64,000 nt of DNA from JAEMQF01 sp963791595 (GTDB taxonomy: Bacteria > Pseudomonadota > Gammaproteobacteria > Burkholderiales > Burkholderiaceae_C): positions 124,001 to 188,000 of the forward strand of contig CAWBTF010000035.1 in assembly GCA_963791595.1 (NCBI GenBank), in the 5' to 3' direction. Position numbers and translations under genes: made by a program. Numbering within the stretch: the stretch's first letter is position 1; each line of letters opens with the position of its first letter. Shown here in pieces: positions 17,727-25,479 of this stretch. The notes under the pieces were generated by a model. That model saw only the letters and a program-made list of their open reading frames with translations. It was not told the DNA's origin and did no database searches.

Positions 17727-18667
17727 GCGCTGGCCTCCCGGTCTGAACCGCGGCGCTCTGCTTCGACGATGGCAACCACCGGCACCCCGGCGCCGCCACA
17801 GGGTTGCTCGACTGCTTCGTCATCGAACCCGCGGTCGCCGCCGGGTTCAGCGACACCGCTCGTTTTAAGCGTCGCGAACGGATAGAGCTTGCGATCCATC
17901 AAGTGCGACGGAACGATGTTGCCCATCGCCGAAAACAGGTTCTCGACCCGCCCCGGAAATTCACGCTCCCAGTCGCGCAGCATGCGTTTGATCTGAACGC
18001 GCTGCAAGTTTTCCTGGCTGCCGCACAGCGTGCAGGGAATGATCGGAAATTCGCGGTAGGCGGCCCAGCGCTCGAGGTCGGTCTCGGCGACGTAGGCGAG
18101 CGGGCGGATCACGATGTTCTTGCCGTCGTCGCTGACCAGCTTGGCCGGCATGCCTTTCATGCGGCTGCCGAAGAACATGTTCATGAACAAGGTCTGCAGC
18201 ATGTCGTCGCGGTGGTGCCCGAGCGCGATCTTGGTCACGCCCAACTCGCCCGCCACGCGGTACAGGATGCCGCGGCGCAGCCGCGAGCACAGGCTGCACA
18301 TCGTCTTGCCCTCGGGGATCAAGCGCTTCACCACGGAATAGGTGTCGCGCTGTTCGATGTGAAACGGCACGCCTCGCGAAGCCAGGTACCGCGGCAGCAC
18401 ATGCTCGGGAAAGCCGGGCTGTTTCTGGTCGAGGTTGACCGCGACGATGTCGAAGTGGATCGGCGCGCGCTGGCGCAGGCTGAGCAGGATGTCGAGCAGG
18501 ACATGGCTGTCCTTGCCGCCCGACACGCACACCATCACCTTGTCGCCGGCTTCGATCATGTTGAAGTCGCCGATCGCTTGGCCGACGAGGCGGTGCAGGC
18601 GTTTGTCGAGCTTCGCCGTGTCGACCGAGCGCTTGTTCGGGGTGGGCGTCGATGCCGGCTCTGTCAT
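17714..18667 (-). CDS. ttcA: tRNA 2-thiocytidine(32) synthetase TtcA
   Basis: Thiolates cytidine 32 of some tRNAs using ATP and an iron-sulfur cluster. The 317-residue protein has the PP-loop SGGKDS (49-54) and the cysteine motifs TMCSLCSRLRR and CTLCGSQ that bind the cluster. The C-terminal 40 residues are a non-conserved acidic tail. An AAGGAAGG ribosome-binding site precedes the ATG at 18667, and the start overlaps the folB stop (ATGA). Confidence 0.96.
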   Translation of the reverse strand: MTEPASTPTPNKRSVDTAKLDKRLHRLVGQAIGDFNMIEAGDKVMVCVSGGKDSHVLLDILLSLRQRAPIHFDIVAVNLDQKQPGFPEHVLPRYLASRGVPFHIEQRDTYSVVKRLIPEGKTMCSLCSRLRRGILYRVAGELGVTKIALGHHRDDMLQTLFMNMFFGSRMKGMPAKLVSDDGKNIVIRPLAYVAETDLERWAAYREFPIIPCTLCGSQENLQRVQIKRMLRDWEREFPGRVENLFSAMGNIVPSHLMDRKLYPFATLKTSGVAEPGGDRGFDDEAVEQPCGGAGVPVVAIVEAERRGSDREASACAP

Positions 18668-19053
18668 GGGCCTTCCTTGACTGAAAAACGTTCGCAGCCG
18701 ACCTCTCGGCACTCGGGATACACGTCGAGCTTCGCGGTGCGCACGCGCGCCGCGCGCACTTCGGGGCGCGCGAGCAGGTAGGCGAGCAGATCGTCGCACA
18801 GCGTCTCCTGCAATTCGATGTGCCCGCGGCCGATTCGTTCCAGCACGCCGCGGCGCATGAAATCGTAGTCGAGCACTTCGTCGAGCCGGTCGCGCGCCGG
18901 CGTGGAAAGGCCCAAAGGAACGTAGACGTCGAGGTCGATCAGCATGCGCTGGGGCGCCCCGCGCTCGAAGTCGTGCACGCCGATGTCGACCATCACTTCC
19001 ATCTCGCGAACGAACAGGCGGCGGCAGTCGGCGAGCAGTGCCAGGTCGGTCAT
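18664..19053 (-). CDS. folB: Dihydroneopterin aldolase
   Basis: Folate pathway enzyme converting dihydroneopterin to 6-hydroxymethyl-dihydropterin and glycolaldehyde. A 129-residue protein with VMVDIGVHDFERGAPQRM, LDYDFMRRGV and the C-terminal KLDVYPECREVGC. It overlaps the SDR gene upstream and ttcA downstream by four bases each, so the three form a tight operon. Confidence 0.93.
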   Translation of the reverse strand: MTDLALLADCRRLFVREMEVMVDIGVHDFERGAPQRMLIDLDVYVPLGLSTPARDRLDEVLDYDFMRRGVLERIGRGHIELQETLCDDLLAYLLARPEVRAARVRTAKLDVYPECREVGCERFSVKEGP

Positions 19054-19838
19054 GGTGTCGATTCGGGCCTTGCCTGCGGCGTCAGGTACAGCACGTCGCG
19101 CGCCTGCCCGGTGAGGTGCTGGCCGCCGTCGACCAGCAGGTTCGTCCCCGTGATCGCGGGCGATTCGATCAGAAAGCGCACGGCGCGCGCCACGTCTTGC
19201 GGAGTCGACGTGCGCTGCAAGGGGTTCAGGCGCTGCGCCGCGTCGAACTGCTGCGCGCTCATCGCCTGCGACGCGAGGGTCAGCCCCGGCGCCACGCCGC
19301 ACACCCGCAGCACCGGTGCGTAGGCCTGCGCCAGCATCGTCGTCGCTGCTTGCAATGCCGCTTTGGACAGGGTGTAGGAGAAGTAATCGGGGTTGGGGTT
19401 CCAAAGCTTCTGGTCGAGCAGGTTGATCACGCAGCCGGTGGCGCCGCGCGCCAGCAGGTGGTCGTGCAAGGCCTTGCTCAGCAATACCGCAGGCGCCGTG
19501 TTGGCGCGCCAATGCCGCTCCATCGAATCGTGGCTGAATGAATTTGCATCGTCGGATTCAAACATGGAGGCGTTGTTGACCACGGCGTCGAGCCGACCGA
19601 GCCAGCTCACGGCCGCGGCGGCCAAGTCACGGCAGCCCTGCTCTTGCGACAGATCGGCCTGGATCGCTTGGCCCTGCGCACCGAGCCCGGCAATTTCGGC
19701 GACAAGCTCGAGCGCCTGCTCGCGCGAATGGCGATAGTGCACGGCGACGTCAAAGCCATGCCCGGCCATCTCCAAGGCAATCACCCGGCCGATCCTGCGC
19801 GCGGCACCGGTCACGAGACAAACAGGGCGTGCGTGCAT
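19050..19838 (-). CDS. Short-chain dehydrogenase, probable pteridine reductase
   Basis: A 262-residue SDR with the cofactor motif TGAARRIGR (from residue 10), NNAS, and the catalytic pair in YFSYTLSK. The arginines in the glycine motif favour NADPH. Immediate coupling to folB suggests a FolM/PTR1-like dihydropteridine reductase. It starts 18 bp from the divergent methyltransferase gene. Confidence 0.86.
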   Translation of the reverse strand: MHARPVCLVTGAARRIGRVIALEMAGHGFDVAVHYRHSREQALELVAEIAGLGAQGQAIQADLSQEQGCRDLAAAAVSWLGRLDAVVNNASMFESDDANSFSHDSMERHWRANTAPAVLLSKALHDHLLARGATGCVINLLDQKLWNPNPDYFSYTLSKAALQAATTMLAQAYAPVLRVCGVAPGLTLASQAMSAQQFDAAQRLNPLQRTSTPQDVARAVRFLIESPAITGTNLLVDGGQHLTGQARDVLYLTPQARPESTP

Positions 19839-19844
19839 GCTTTC

Positions 19845-19850
19845 TACAAT
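19845..19850 (+). promoter_or_regulatory. -10 element suggesting a leaderless transcript
   Basis: TACAAT at 19845-19850 lies six bases before the ATG at 19857, and the divergent SDR start is only 18 bp away. If this hexamer is used, transcription would begin at or next to the start codon. No good -35 is seen, so this is tentative. Confidence 0.4.
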
Positions 19851-19856
19851 CCGGCG

Positions 19857-20954
19857 ATGCCATCGATTCAGGGCCGCAGTGTATCGGCGCCGCTCGTGGA
19901 GCTGATCCACCGGGCCATCGCCGAACAAGGCGGCTGGCTGGCGTTCGACCGTTTCATGGCGCTCGCCTTGTACGCGCCGGGCCTGGGGTACTACGCGTCA
20001 CCGGGCATCAAGTTCGGCACCATGCCCAGCAGCGGCAGCGACTTTGTGACCGCGCCTGAGCTCTCCCCCTGGTTCGGGCGCGCGCTTGCCCGCGCCGTGC
20101 GGGAAGCCTTGAGCGCGAGCGAATGCGAGGAGGTGTGGGAGTTCGGTGCCGGCAGCGGCGCGTTGGCCGAGCAGTTGCTCGACTCCCTGGGCGAGCGCGC
20201 GCAGCGCTACAGCATCGTCGAGCTCTCGGGCGCCTTGCGCGAGCGCCAGGCGCAGCGCCTAGCGCGCTTCGGCGCGCGCGTGCGTTGGCTGGACAGCTTG
20301 CCGGCGCAGATTCGCGGCGTGATCGTCGGCAACGAATTGCTTGACGCGATGCCGGTTCAATTGCTCCACCATGACGGATCGCAATGGCTGGAACGCGGCG
20401 TGGTGCGAGAAGGCGAAGGTTTCGCATGGGGCGATCGCCCGACGACTCTCAGCGCGCCGTTCGAGCAACGCGTGCCCGCCGGCACGACGACGGAAATCCA
20501 CGCGCAGGCGCAAGCCTTCATTTCGACCTTGGCGCAGCGCCTGGAACGCGGCGCGGCCTTCTTCATCGACTACGGGTTTCCAGAGTCGGAGTATTACCAT
20601 GTGCAGCGCAGCGGCGGCACGCTGATGTGCCACCGCGCCCACCTTTGCGACGACAATCCGCTCGTCGACGTCGGCCAGAAAGACATCACGGCGCATGTCG
20701 ATTTCACCGCCATCGCCCTGGCGGGCCAATCGGCCGGCCTGTCGGTGCTGGGCTATACCTCGCAGGCGCGTTTCCTGATGAACTGCGGGCTGCTCGACTT
20801 GTTGGAGCCGGCGGGGCTGCGCGAGCGCGTCGATGCGCAGAAGCTCATCAACGAACACGAGATGGGCGAGCTGTTCAAGGCGATCGGTTTTTCCAAGGGC
20901 TGCGAGTTCGAGAGCCTGGGCTTCACGCTCGGCGACCGCAGCCATACGCTGTAA
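19857..20954 (+). CDS. SAM-dependent methyltransferase, MidA/NDUFAF7 family
   Basis: A 365-residue protein with the family opening (FMALALYAPGLGYYAS), the SAM-binding WEFGAGSGALAEQLL near residue 95, GNELLDAMPVQLL and FIDYGFPESEYY. The mitochondrial homologue NDUFAF7 dimethylates an arginine of complex I; the bacterial substrate is not established. It is divergent from SDR-folB-ttcA, a neighbourhood I recall from other Burkholderiales. Confidence 0.92.
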   Translation: MPSIQGRSVSAPLVELIHRAIAEQGGWLAFDRFMALALYAPGLGYYASPGIKFGTMPSSGSDFVTAPELSPWFGRALARAVREALSASECEEVWEFGAGSGALAEQLLDSLGERAQRYSIVELSGALRERQAQRLARFGARVRWLDSLPAQIRGVIVGNELLDAMPVQLLHHDGSQWLERGVVREGEGFAWGDRPTTLSAPFEQRVPAGTTTEIHAQAQAFISTLAQRLERGAAFFIDYGFPESEYYHVQRSGGTLMCHRAHLCDDNPLVDVGQKDITAHVDFTAIALAGQSAGLSVLGYTSQARFLMNCGLLDLLEPAGLRERVDAQKLINEHEMGELFKAIGFSKGCEFESLGFTLGDRSHTL

Positions 20955-20976
20955 AGGCTTGCTGAAGGCCCCCTCG

Positions 20977-21171
20977 ATGTTGCGCTGGCTGTTCGTCATC
21001 TTCCTCGCGCTGCTGATCTTCAGCCAGCTCCATCCCTGGCTGGAGAAACTGGGGCTCGGCAAACTGCCCGGCGACTTCCGCTTCCGGCTGCTGGGTCGCG
21101 AGTGGTTCATCCCGCTGGCCAGCAGTGTCTTGTTGAGTTTCGTGGCGCTGCTGATCGGCCAGTTGTTTTGA
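20977..21171 (+). CDS. DUF2905 small membrane protein
   Basis: A 64-residue protein with two hydrophobic helices (WLFVIFLALLIFSQ and LASSVLLSFVALLIGQLF) around a short polar stretch containing LGKLPGDFR, the hallmark of DUF2905. Function unknown. It follows the methyltransferase by 22 bp and is probably co-transcribed. Confidence 0.88.
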   Translation: MLRWLFVIFLALLIFSQLHPWLEKLGLGKLPGDFRFRLLGREWFIPLASSVLLSFVALLIGQLF

Positions 21172-21190
21172 GCGCTTCGCGGCGGCGCCT

Positions 21191-21892
21191 CATACGAATT
21201 TGCGTTCAATCGCATAGGAATGGGTGTCTGCGTTCGGCCCGTCGTTGCCGTTCGCCGCTGTGCGCTTACCGGCATTCGCCGCTGTGCGCCCGCCTGCTCC
21301 GCTGCGGGGGCAGGTGGCCCGGGGTGCGTTCTCCGGTCCACGCTCGCGGGGCACTCGAGGTGGTCCACGGCGCGCGGCGCCATCAACACCGTCCAAGCGT
21401 GGGAATGACCAGGACACCGCGAATGGGACCTGCGCCCGCACCCCGAGCCACCTGCCCCGGCAACCGGGGGGCACCCCTGCGCATCGCCCGTCACCGTGGG
21501 TTGCAGCAGGGCGGTGGTGGTGCCCCCGTGCGCAGGCCCCATTCGCGGTGTCCTGGCTCGTTGTGCGCTTGGACGGTGATGACGCGGCTGAGCTTCGTGG
21601 GCTGCGGCGCTGCCCCGCGAGCGTGGGCCGGAGCACGGGGGCGCCGCCACCGCCCTGGGGAACGGCCGCATGTGGGCTGGGATTGCGAGGGCAGGAGGCT
21701 TTCGCTCGAAGCGCGCAGCCACCTGCCTGCGCGCGGAGCCGGGATGCGCGCAGGGACGAACGTCCCGAGCGCCCCGTGGAACCGGGTCTGCGCAACGTTC
21801 GCGCGGGACCCAGCAAGCGTGCCGCGACGAACGGCGGGAATGGGCCGACAGGAGCCGGAAGATTCGATGTCGTTGAACGCAAATGCGTATCA
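21191..21892. repeat. 700-bp nested inverted-repeat region between convergent genes
   Basis: No supported gene lies between 21172 and 21889; instead the two halves are complementary. Outer arms are 21191-21216 and 21864-21892 (core ATTTGCGTTCAA identical). Middle arms are 21331-21352 and 21611-21632 (CCACGCTCGCGGGGCA). Inner arms are 21387-21436 and 21529-21577, sharing CCAGGACACCGCGAATGGG. The middle and inner pairs share a centre near 21482; the right half carries roughly 100 extra bases. The left half also has a 15-bp direct repeat, TTCGCCGCTGTGCGC (21251 and 21275). The right outer arm overlaps the stop of the 21890 gene. It does not resemble an insertion sequence and encodes no transposase. 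Confidence 0.8.
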
Positions 21893-22273
21893 GTCGATGA
21901 TCGCCCATTCGTGCCGGCACTTGCGGCAGCACACCTGAAGTGACTGGTTCGCCCCGGCGCGACCCTCGACCAGCGCCACGCGTCCATAGGTCTTGCACAC
22001 CGAGCACACCGCCTGGTTAGCCACATGCTCGGCGTGCAGCAGCAGGAACAAGTAGCGGCGCAGCGACCAGAATCCGACCGCCGCCAACAACACGATGGCT
22101 GCCGCGTCGAGCGCGCGCTGCGCCGCCGAAGCGCTGTTGCTGAACACTGCGAACGTTGTCATCAAGCCGATGGCGCAGGCGATCAGCAGCAGCAGGTAGC
22201 CATGACTGTGCATCAGCTCGCGCTCGTACCACTTGCGAAAGCCGTGCTTGCGAATGCCTTCTCGCAGTTCCAT
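21890..22273 (-). CDS. Small membrane protein with C-terminal zinc-ribbon motif
   Basis: A 127-residue protein with two predicted transmembrane helices (residues about 24-43 and 57-80) and a cytosolic C-terminus holding two CxxC pairs (CSVCK and CCRKC), consistent with a zinc ribbon. I do not recognise a named family. Its last codons lie in the right arm of the inverted-repeat region. Confidence 0.75.
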   Translation of the reverse strand: MELREGIRKHGFRKWYERELMHSHGYLLLLIACAIGLMTTFAVFSNSASAAQRALDAAAIVLLAAVGFWSLRRYLFLLLHAEHVANQAVCSVCKTYGRVALVEGRAGANQSLQVCCRKCRHEWAIID

Positions 22274-22375
22274 CGCGCCATCTCCGCTCTGCCCGCCTGA
22301 TTCCTCGGGGCCCGGCACGGGAACCGAACCCGGCGCGAGACGCGCGGGTCGTCGTCAGCGGTCAGCCGCCGGCGG

Positions 22376-22891
22376 TCAGCGCAGGATGCTCTTCGCCTGG
22401 CCGAGCAAGGTGGCCGCGTCGCTGACTTCGAACTTGCCTGGCGCTTCGACGTTGAGCGACTTGACCACGCCGTCCACCACCAGCATCGAGTAGCGGTTCG
22501 AGCGCAGCCCCATGCCGCGGCTGTTGAGGTCCAGCGTCAGGCCGGTGGCCTTGCTGAAATCGGCGCTGCCGTCGGCCATCATGCGCACCTTGCCGGCGGT
22601 CTTCTGATCGCGGCCCCAGGCGCCCATCACGAAGGCGTCGTTGACCGATACGCACCAGATTTCGTCGACGCCCGCGGCCTTCAGCGCGCCGGCGTTCTCC
22701 AAATATCCGGGCACATGTTTGGCCGAGCAGGTGGGCGTGTACGCTCCGGGCAAGCCGAACACGGCGATCGTCTTGCCGGCGGTCAGCTTGTCGAGCTCGA
22801 ACGTGTTCGGCCCGATCGAACACCCATTGCCTTCGACTTCGACGAATTCCTGAAGTTTTCCAGCGGGCAGCTTGTCTCCAACTTTGAGCAT
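22376..22891 (-). CDS. Peroxiredoxin, Prx5 type
   Basis: A 171-residue thiol peroxidase with the Prx5 peroxidatic motif GLPGAYTPTCS (Cys55), DEIWCVSVNDAFVMGAWG, and RYSMLVVDGVV near the C-terminus. It reduces hydrogen peroxide and organic peroxides. It lies directly behind rpsQ in the position where rplN would be expected if the S10 and spc operons were joined, separated by a strong hairpin. Confidence 0.94.
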   Translation of the reverse strand: MLKVGDKLPAGKLQEFVEVEGNGCSIGPNTFELDKLTAGKTIAVFGLPGAYTPTCSAKHVPGYLENAGALKAAGVDEIWCVSVNDAFVMGAWGRDQKTAGKVRMMADGSADFSKATGLTLDLNSRGMGLRSNRYSMLVVDGVVKSLNVEAPGKFEVSDAATLLGQAKSILR

Positions 22892-22922
22892 CGTGATTCT
22901 CCTGATGAGTTTCGGAAATGGG

Positions 22923-22959
22923 AACGGCCGGCCGCCAGTATCCCAGCGTTCCGGCCGTT
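22923..22959 (-). terminator. Hairpin ending the S10 operon
   Basis: AACGGCCGG (22923-22931) and CCGGCCGTT (22951-22959) form a perfect 9-bp stem with a 19-base loop between rpsQ and the peroxiredoxin gene. The T-run is on the plus-strand side, so for the leftward operon it would be a weak or Rho-assisted terminator. Confidence 0.45.
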
Positions 22960-23008
22960 TTGCAGGCGCGACGGGCAGAGCCCAGCGCGCCGCACGGGCG
23001 AATAGACC

Positions 23009-23305
23009 CTAAACGCCCTGCGCCTTCTCGACCAGGCGTGTGACGGTCCAGGCCTTGGTCTTGGAGATCGGCCGGCATTCGGCGATCTCGACCACGTCGC
23101 CCAGCTTGTACTCGCCCTTTTCGTCGTGGCAGTGGTACTTGCTCGACTTGCCGACGATCTTGCCGTACAGCTCGTGCATGGTGCGGCGCTCGATCAGCAC
23201 CGTGACGGTCTTGGCGCGCTTGTCGCTGACGACCTTGCCCACGAGCGTGCGGGTGTTCTTCGGCCTGGCCGCGGCGGTTTCGGTCTGGGTTTGCGTCTGC
23301 GTCAT
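23009..23305 (-). CDS. rpsQ: 30S ribosomal protein S17
   Basis: Primary 16S rRNA-binding protein of 98 residues. The core TLVGKVVSDKRAKTVTVLIE and the tail KTKAWTVTRLVEK are typical; the first 17 residues (Gln/Thr-rich) are a lineage extension. The start overlaps the rpmC stop in ATGA. It is the last gene of the S10 operon here. Confidence 0.97.
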   Translation of the reverse strand: MTQTQTQTETAAARPKNTRTLVGKVVSDKRAKTVTVLIERRTMHELYGKIVGKSSKYHCHDEKGEYKLGDVVEIAECRPISKTKAWTVTRLVEKAQGV

Positions 23306-23502
23306 TTCGCCGCCTCTTTGTTCTTCTCGGCCAGGATGGTCTTGGCGCGCGCGATGTCGCGACGCGTCTTGCCCAACTGCGAGTGGTTGTTCAGTTGCTG
23401 CGACGCCTTCTGCATGCGCAGGCCGAAGTGAGCTTTCAACAATTCGCTCACTTCCTTTTGCAGGCCGGCGACGTCTTTGGTGCGAAGTTCAGATGTCTTC
23501 AT
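23302..23502 (-). CDS. rpmC: 50S ribosomal protein L29
   Basis: A 66-residue two-helix protein near the exit tunnel, with LRMQKASQQLNNHSQLGKTR followed by RDIARAKTIL. Overlaps rpsQ by four bases; 21 bp downstream of rplP. Confidence 0.97.
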   Translation of the reverse strand: MKTSELRTKDVAGLQKEVSELLKAHFGLRMQKASQQLNNHSQLGKTRRDIARAKTILAEKNKEAAK

Positions 23503-23523
23503 GGTGCTTCTCCGCTTCTTCCC

Positions 23524-23940
23524 TTAGCCGCCGATCATGCGCGCCACGAATCGGGTGCGCAGCGGCAGCTTGGCCGACGCGAGCAGGAACGCCTCGCGCG
23601 CCAGTTGCTCGGGCACGCCGTTGATTTCGTAGAGCACCTTGCCGGGCTGGATCTCGGCCACGTAGTACTCCGGATTGCCCTTGCCGTTGCCCATGCGAAC
23701 TTCGGCAGGCTTTTGCGAAATCGGCTTGTCCGGAAAAATCCGAATCCAGATCCGTCCACCGCGCTTCACGTGGCGCGAGATGGCGCGGCGCGCGGCTTCG
23801 ATCTGGCGCGCCGTGAGGCGGCCGCGCTCCAGCGCCTTGAGGCCGAAGTCGCCGAACGACACCTTGGCGCCGCGCGTCGCGACGCCGGTGTTGCGGCCCT
23901 TCTGTTCCTTGCGGAATTTTCTGCGTGCAGGTTGCAGCAT
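23524..23940 (-). CDS. rplP: 50S ribosomal protein L16
   Basis: A 138-residue 23S rRNA-binding protein near the peptidyl transferase centre. The N-terminus MLQPARRKFRKEQKGRN and RMGNGKGNPEYYVAEIQPG are diagnostic. Three bases separate it from rpsC. Confidence 0.98.
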   Translation of the reverse strand: MLQPARRKFRKEQKGRNTGVATRGAKVSFGDFGLKALERGRLTARQIEAARRAISRHVKRGGRIWIRIFPDKPISQKPAEVRMGNGKGNPEYYVAEIQPGKVLYEINGVPEQLAREAFLLASAKLPLRTRFVARMIGG

Positions 23941-23943
23941 TGT

Positions 23944-24831
23944 TTATTCTCCTTTGGCGTCGGGCGCCACCGCTTTGCGGATGCGCTTGACGGCCGGGAC
24001 TTTCGGTGCCGGTGCGGCGCCGTCGGCGGGCTTGTCGGAACCGTCGGTCGGTGCGGCCGCCATCACGCGGCGCGGCGCGCGGTCGGGCGCTGGGCCTCGG
24101 CCACCAGGGGCTCCGGTTCCCGGTGCACCGGGGCGTGCCGGGCGCCGGTTGCGGCGGTCGTCTTCACCCATGTCGGATTTCGCCGCGGGCGCCACTTCGC
24201 CCTTGGCCAAGCGGTCGCCGCGGTAGACCCAGCACTTCACGCCGATCACGCCGTAGGTCGTCTTGGCTTCGGAGATGCCGTAGTCGATGTCGGCCTTCAG
24301 TGTGTGCAGAGGCACGCGGCCTTCGCGGTACCACTCGCAGCGCGCGATCTCGATGCCGTTCAGGCGCCCCGACGACATGATCTTGATGCCCTGCGCGCCC
24401 AGGCGCATCGCGTTTTGCATCGCGCGCTTCATCGCGCGGCGAAACATGATGCGCTTTTCGAGCTGCTGCGTGATGCTGTCGGCGATGAGTTGCGCGTCGA
24501 TTTCGGGCTTGCGCACTTCCTCGATGTTCACCGCCACCGGCACGCCCAGGCGGCGCGCCAATTCGGCCTTGAGGTTCTCGATGTCCTCGCCCTTCTTGCC
24601 GATCACGACACCCGGACGCGCCGAGAAAATCGTGATGCGCGCGTTCTTCGCCGGGCGCTCGATCAGGATGCGCGACACCGCCGCGCTCTTCAGGCGCGTG
24701 CGCAGGTAGTCGCGGACCTTCAGGTCCTCAGCGAGCATCGTCGCGAAGTTCTTGTTCGACGCATACCAGCGCGACGACCAGTTGCGCGTGACCTGCAGCC
24801 TGAAACCCGTCGGATGAATTTTTTGTCCCAT
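23944..24831 (-). CDS. rpsC: 30S ribosomal protein S3 with extended tail
   Basis: A 295-residue S3 (E. coli 233). KH domain VVIGKKGEDIENLK and the C-terminal domain DYGISEAKTTYGVIGVK are normal. The last 70 residues are a Pro/Gly/Ala/Arg-rich disordered tail (GAPGTGAPGGRGPAPDRAP), an extension seen in this part of the Burkholderiales. Confidence 0.97.
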   Translation of the reverse strand: MGQKIHPTGFRLQVTRNWSSRWYASNKNFATMLAEDLKVRDYLRTRLKSAAVSRILIERPAKNARITIFSARPGVVIGKKGEDIENLKAELARRLGVPVAVNIEEVRKPEIDAQLIADSITQQLEKRIMFRRAMKRAMQNAMRLGAQGIKIMSSGRLNGIEIARCEWYREGRVPLHTLKADIDYGISEAKTTYGVIGVKCWVYRGDRLAKGEVAPAAKSDMGEDDRRNRRPARPGAPGTGAPGGRGPAPDRAPRRVMAAAPTDGSDKPADGAAPAPKVPAVKRIRKAVAPDAKGE

Positions 24832-24843
24832 GGTCCGATCTCT

Positions 24844-25173
24844 TTAGTTTCCGACGGTGACGTAGATGTGGCAGGTGGGCTTCATGATGCTGTTGCCGCG
24901 GCCCTTGGCGCGCGCCGAAAAGCGCTTCAGCGACGTGCCTTGTTCGACGAAGATGGTCTTGACCTTGAGCTCGTCGATGTCGGCGCCGTCGTTGTGCTCG
25001 GCATTGGCGATCGCAGACTCAAGAGCTTTCTTGATGATGCCGGCGGCCTTCTTCTGCGTGAAGTTCAGGATGTTGAGCGCCTGGTCCACGGGGCGGCCGC
25101 GCACCAGGTCGGCCACCAGGCGGCCCTTGTCGGCCGAGAGGCGAACGCCACGAACGATTGAACGGGTTTCCAT
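24844..25173 (-). CDS. rplV: 50S ribosomal protein L22
   Basis: A 109-residue protein lining the exit tunnel, with ETRSIVRGVRLSADKGRLV and NAEHNDGADIDELKVKTI. The ATG at 25173 is preferred over the in-frame ATG at 25182 because AAGGG abuts the upstream ATG but lies nine bases before this one. Confidence 0.96.
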   Translation of the reverse strand: METRSIVRGVRLSADKGRLVADLVRGRPVDQALNILNFTQKKAAGIIKKALESAIANAEHNDGADIDELKVKTIFVEQGTSLKRFSARAKGRGNSIMKPTCHIYVTVGN

Positions 25174-25185
25174 CGCTGTCATCCC

Positions 25186-25464
25186 TTATTTCTTCACGAC
25201 TTTCTTGTCCGCCGGGTGACCCTTGAAGGTCCGCGTCAGCGCGAACTCGCCGAGCTTGTGCCCGACCATCTGGTCGGTGATGTAGACCGGCACATGCTGC
25301 TTGCCGTTGTGCACGGCGATCGTGACACCGATAAAATCGGGCAGGATCGTGGAGCGGCGCGACCAGGTCTTGATCGGCTTCTTGTCCTTCGTCGCCGAGG
25401 CCTTCTCGACCTTGACCATCAGGTGATGGTCGACGAACGGGCCCTTCTTGAGTGAACGCGTCAT
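25186..25464 (-). CDS. rpsS: 30S ribosomal protein S19
   Basis: A 92-residue protein of the 30S head. MTRSLKKGPFVDHHL and KTWSRRSTILPDFIGVTIAV are diagnostic. Starts 15 bp after the rplB stop. Confidence 0.98.
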   Translation of the reverse strand: MTRSLKKGPFVDHHLMVKVEKASATKDKKPIKTWSRRSTILPDFIGVTIAVHNGKQHVPVYITDQMVGHKLGEFALTRTFKGHPADKKVVKK

Positions 25465-25479
25465 GGCGGCCTCTGCTCT

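Noticed and set aside
21172..21889. Overlapping open frames of 240-280 residues on both strands in the inverted-repeat region
   Set aside because: Frames on the two strands resemble each other only because the DNA is an inverted repeat; no start signals or known domains.
23383..25161. Long plus-strand frame opposite rplP-rpsC-rplV
   Set aside because: It spans several ribosomal protein genes on the other strand and has the composition of an antisense shadow.
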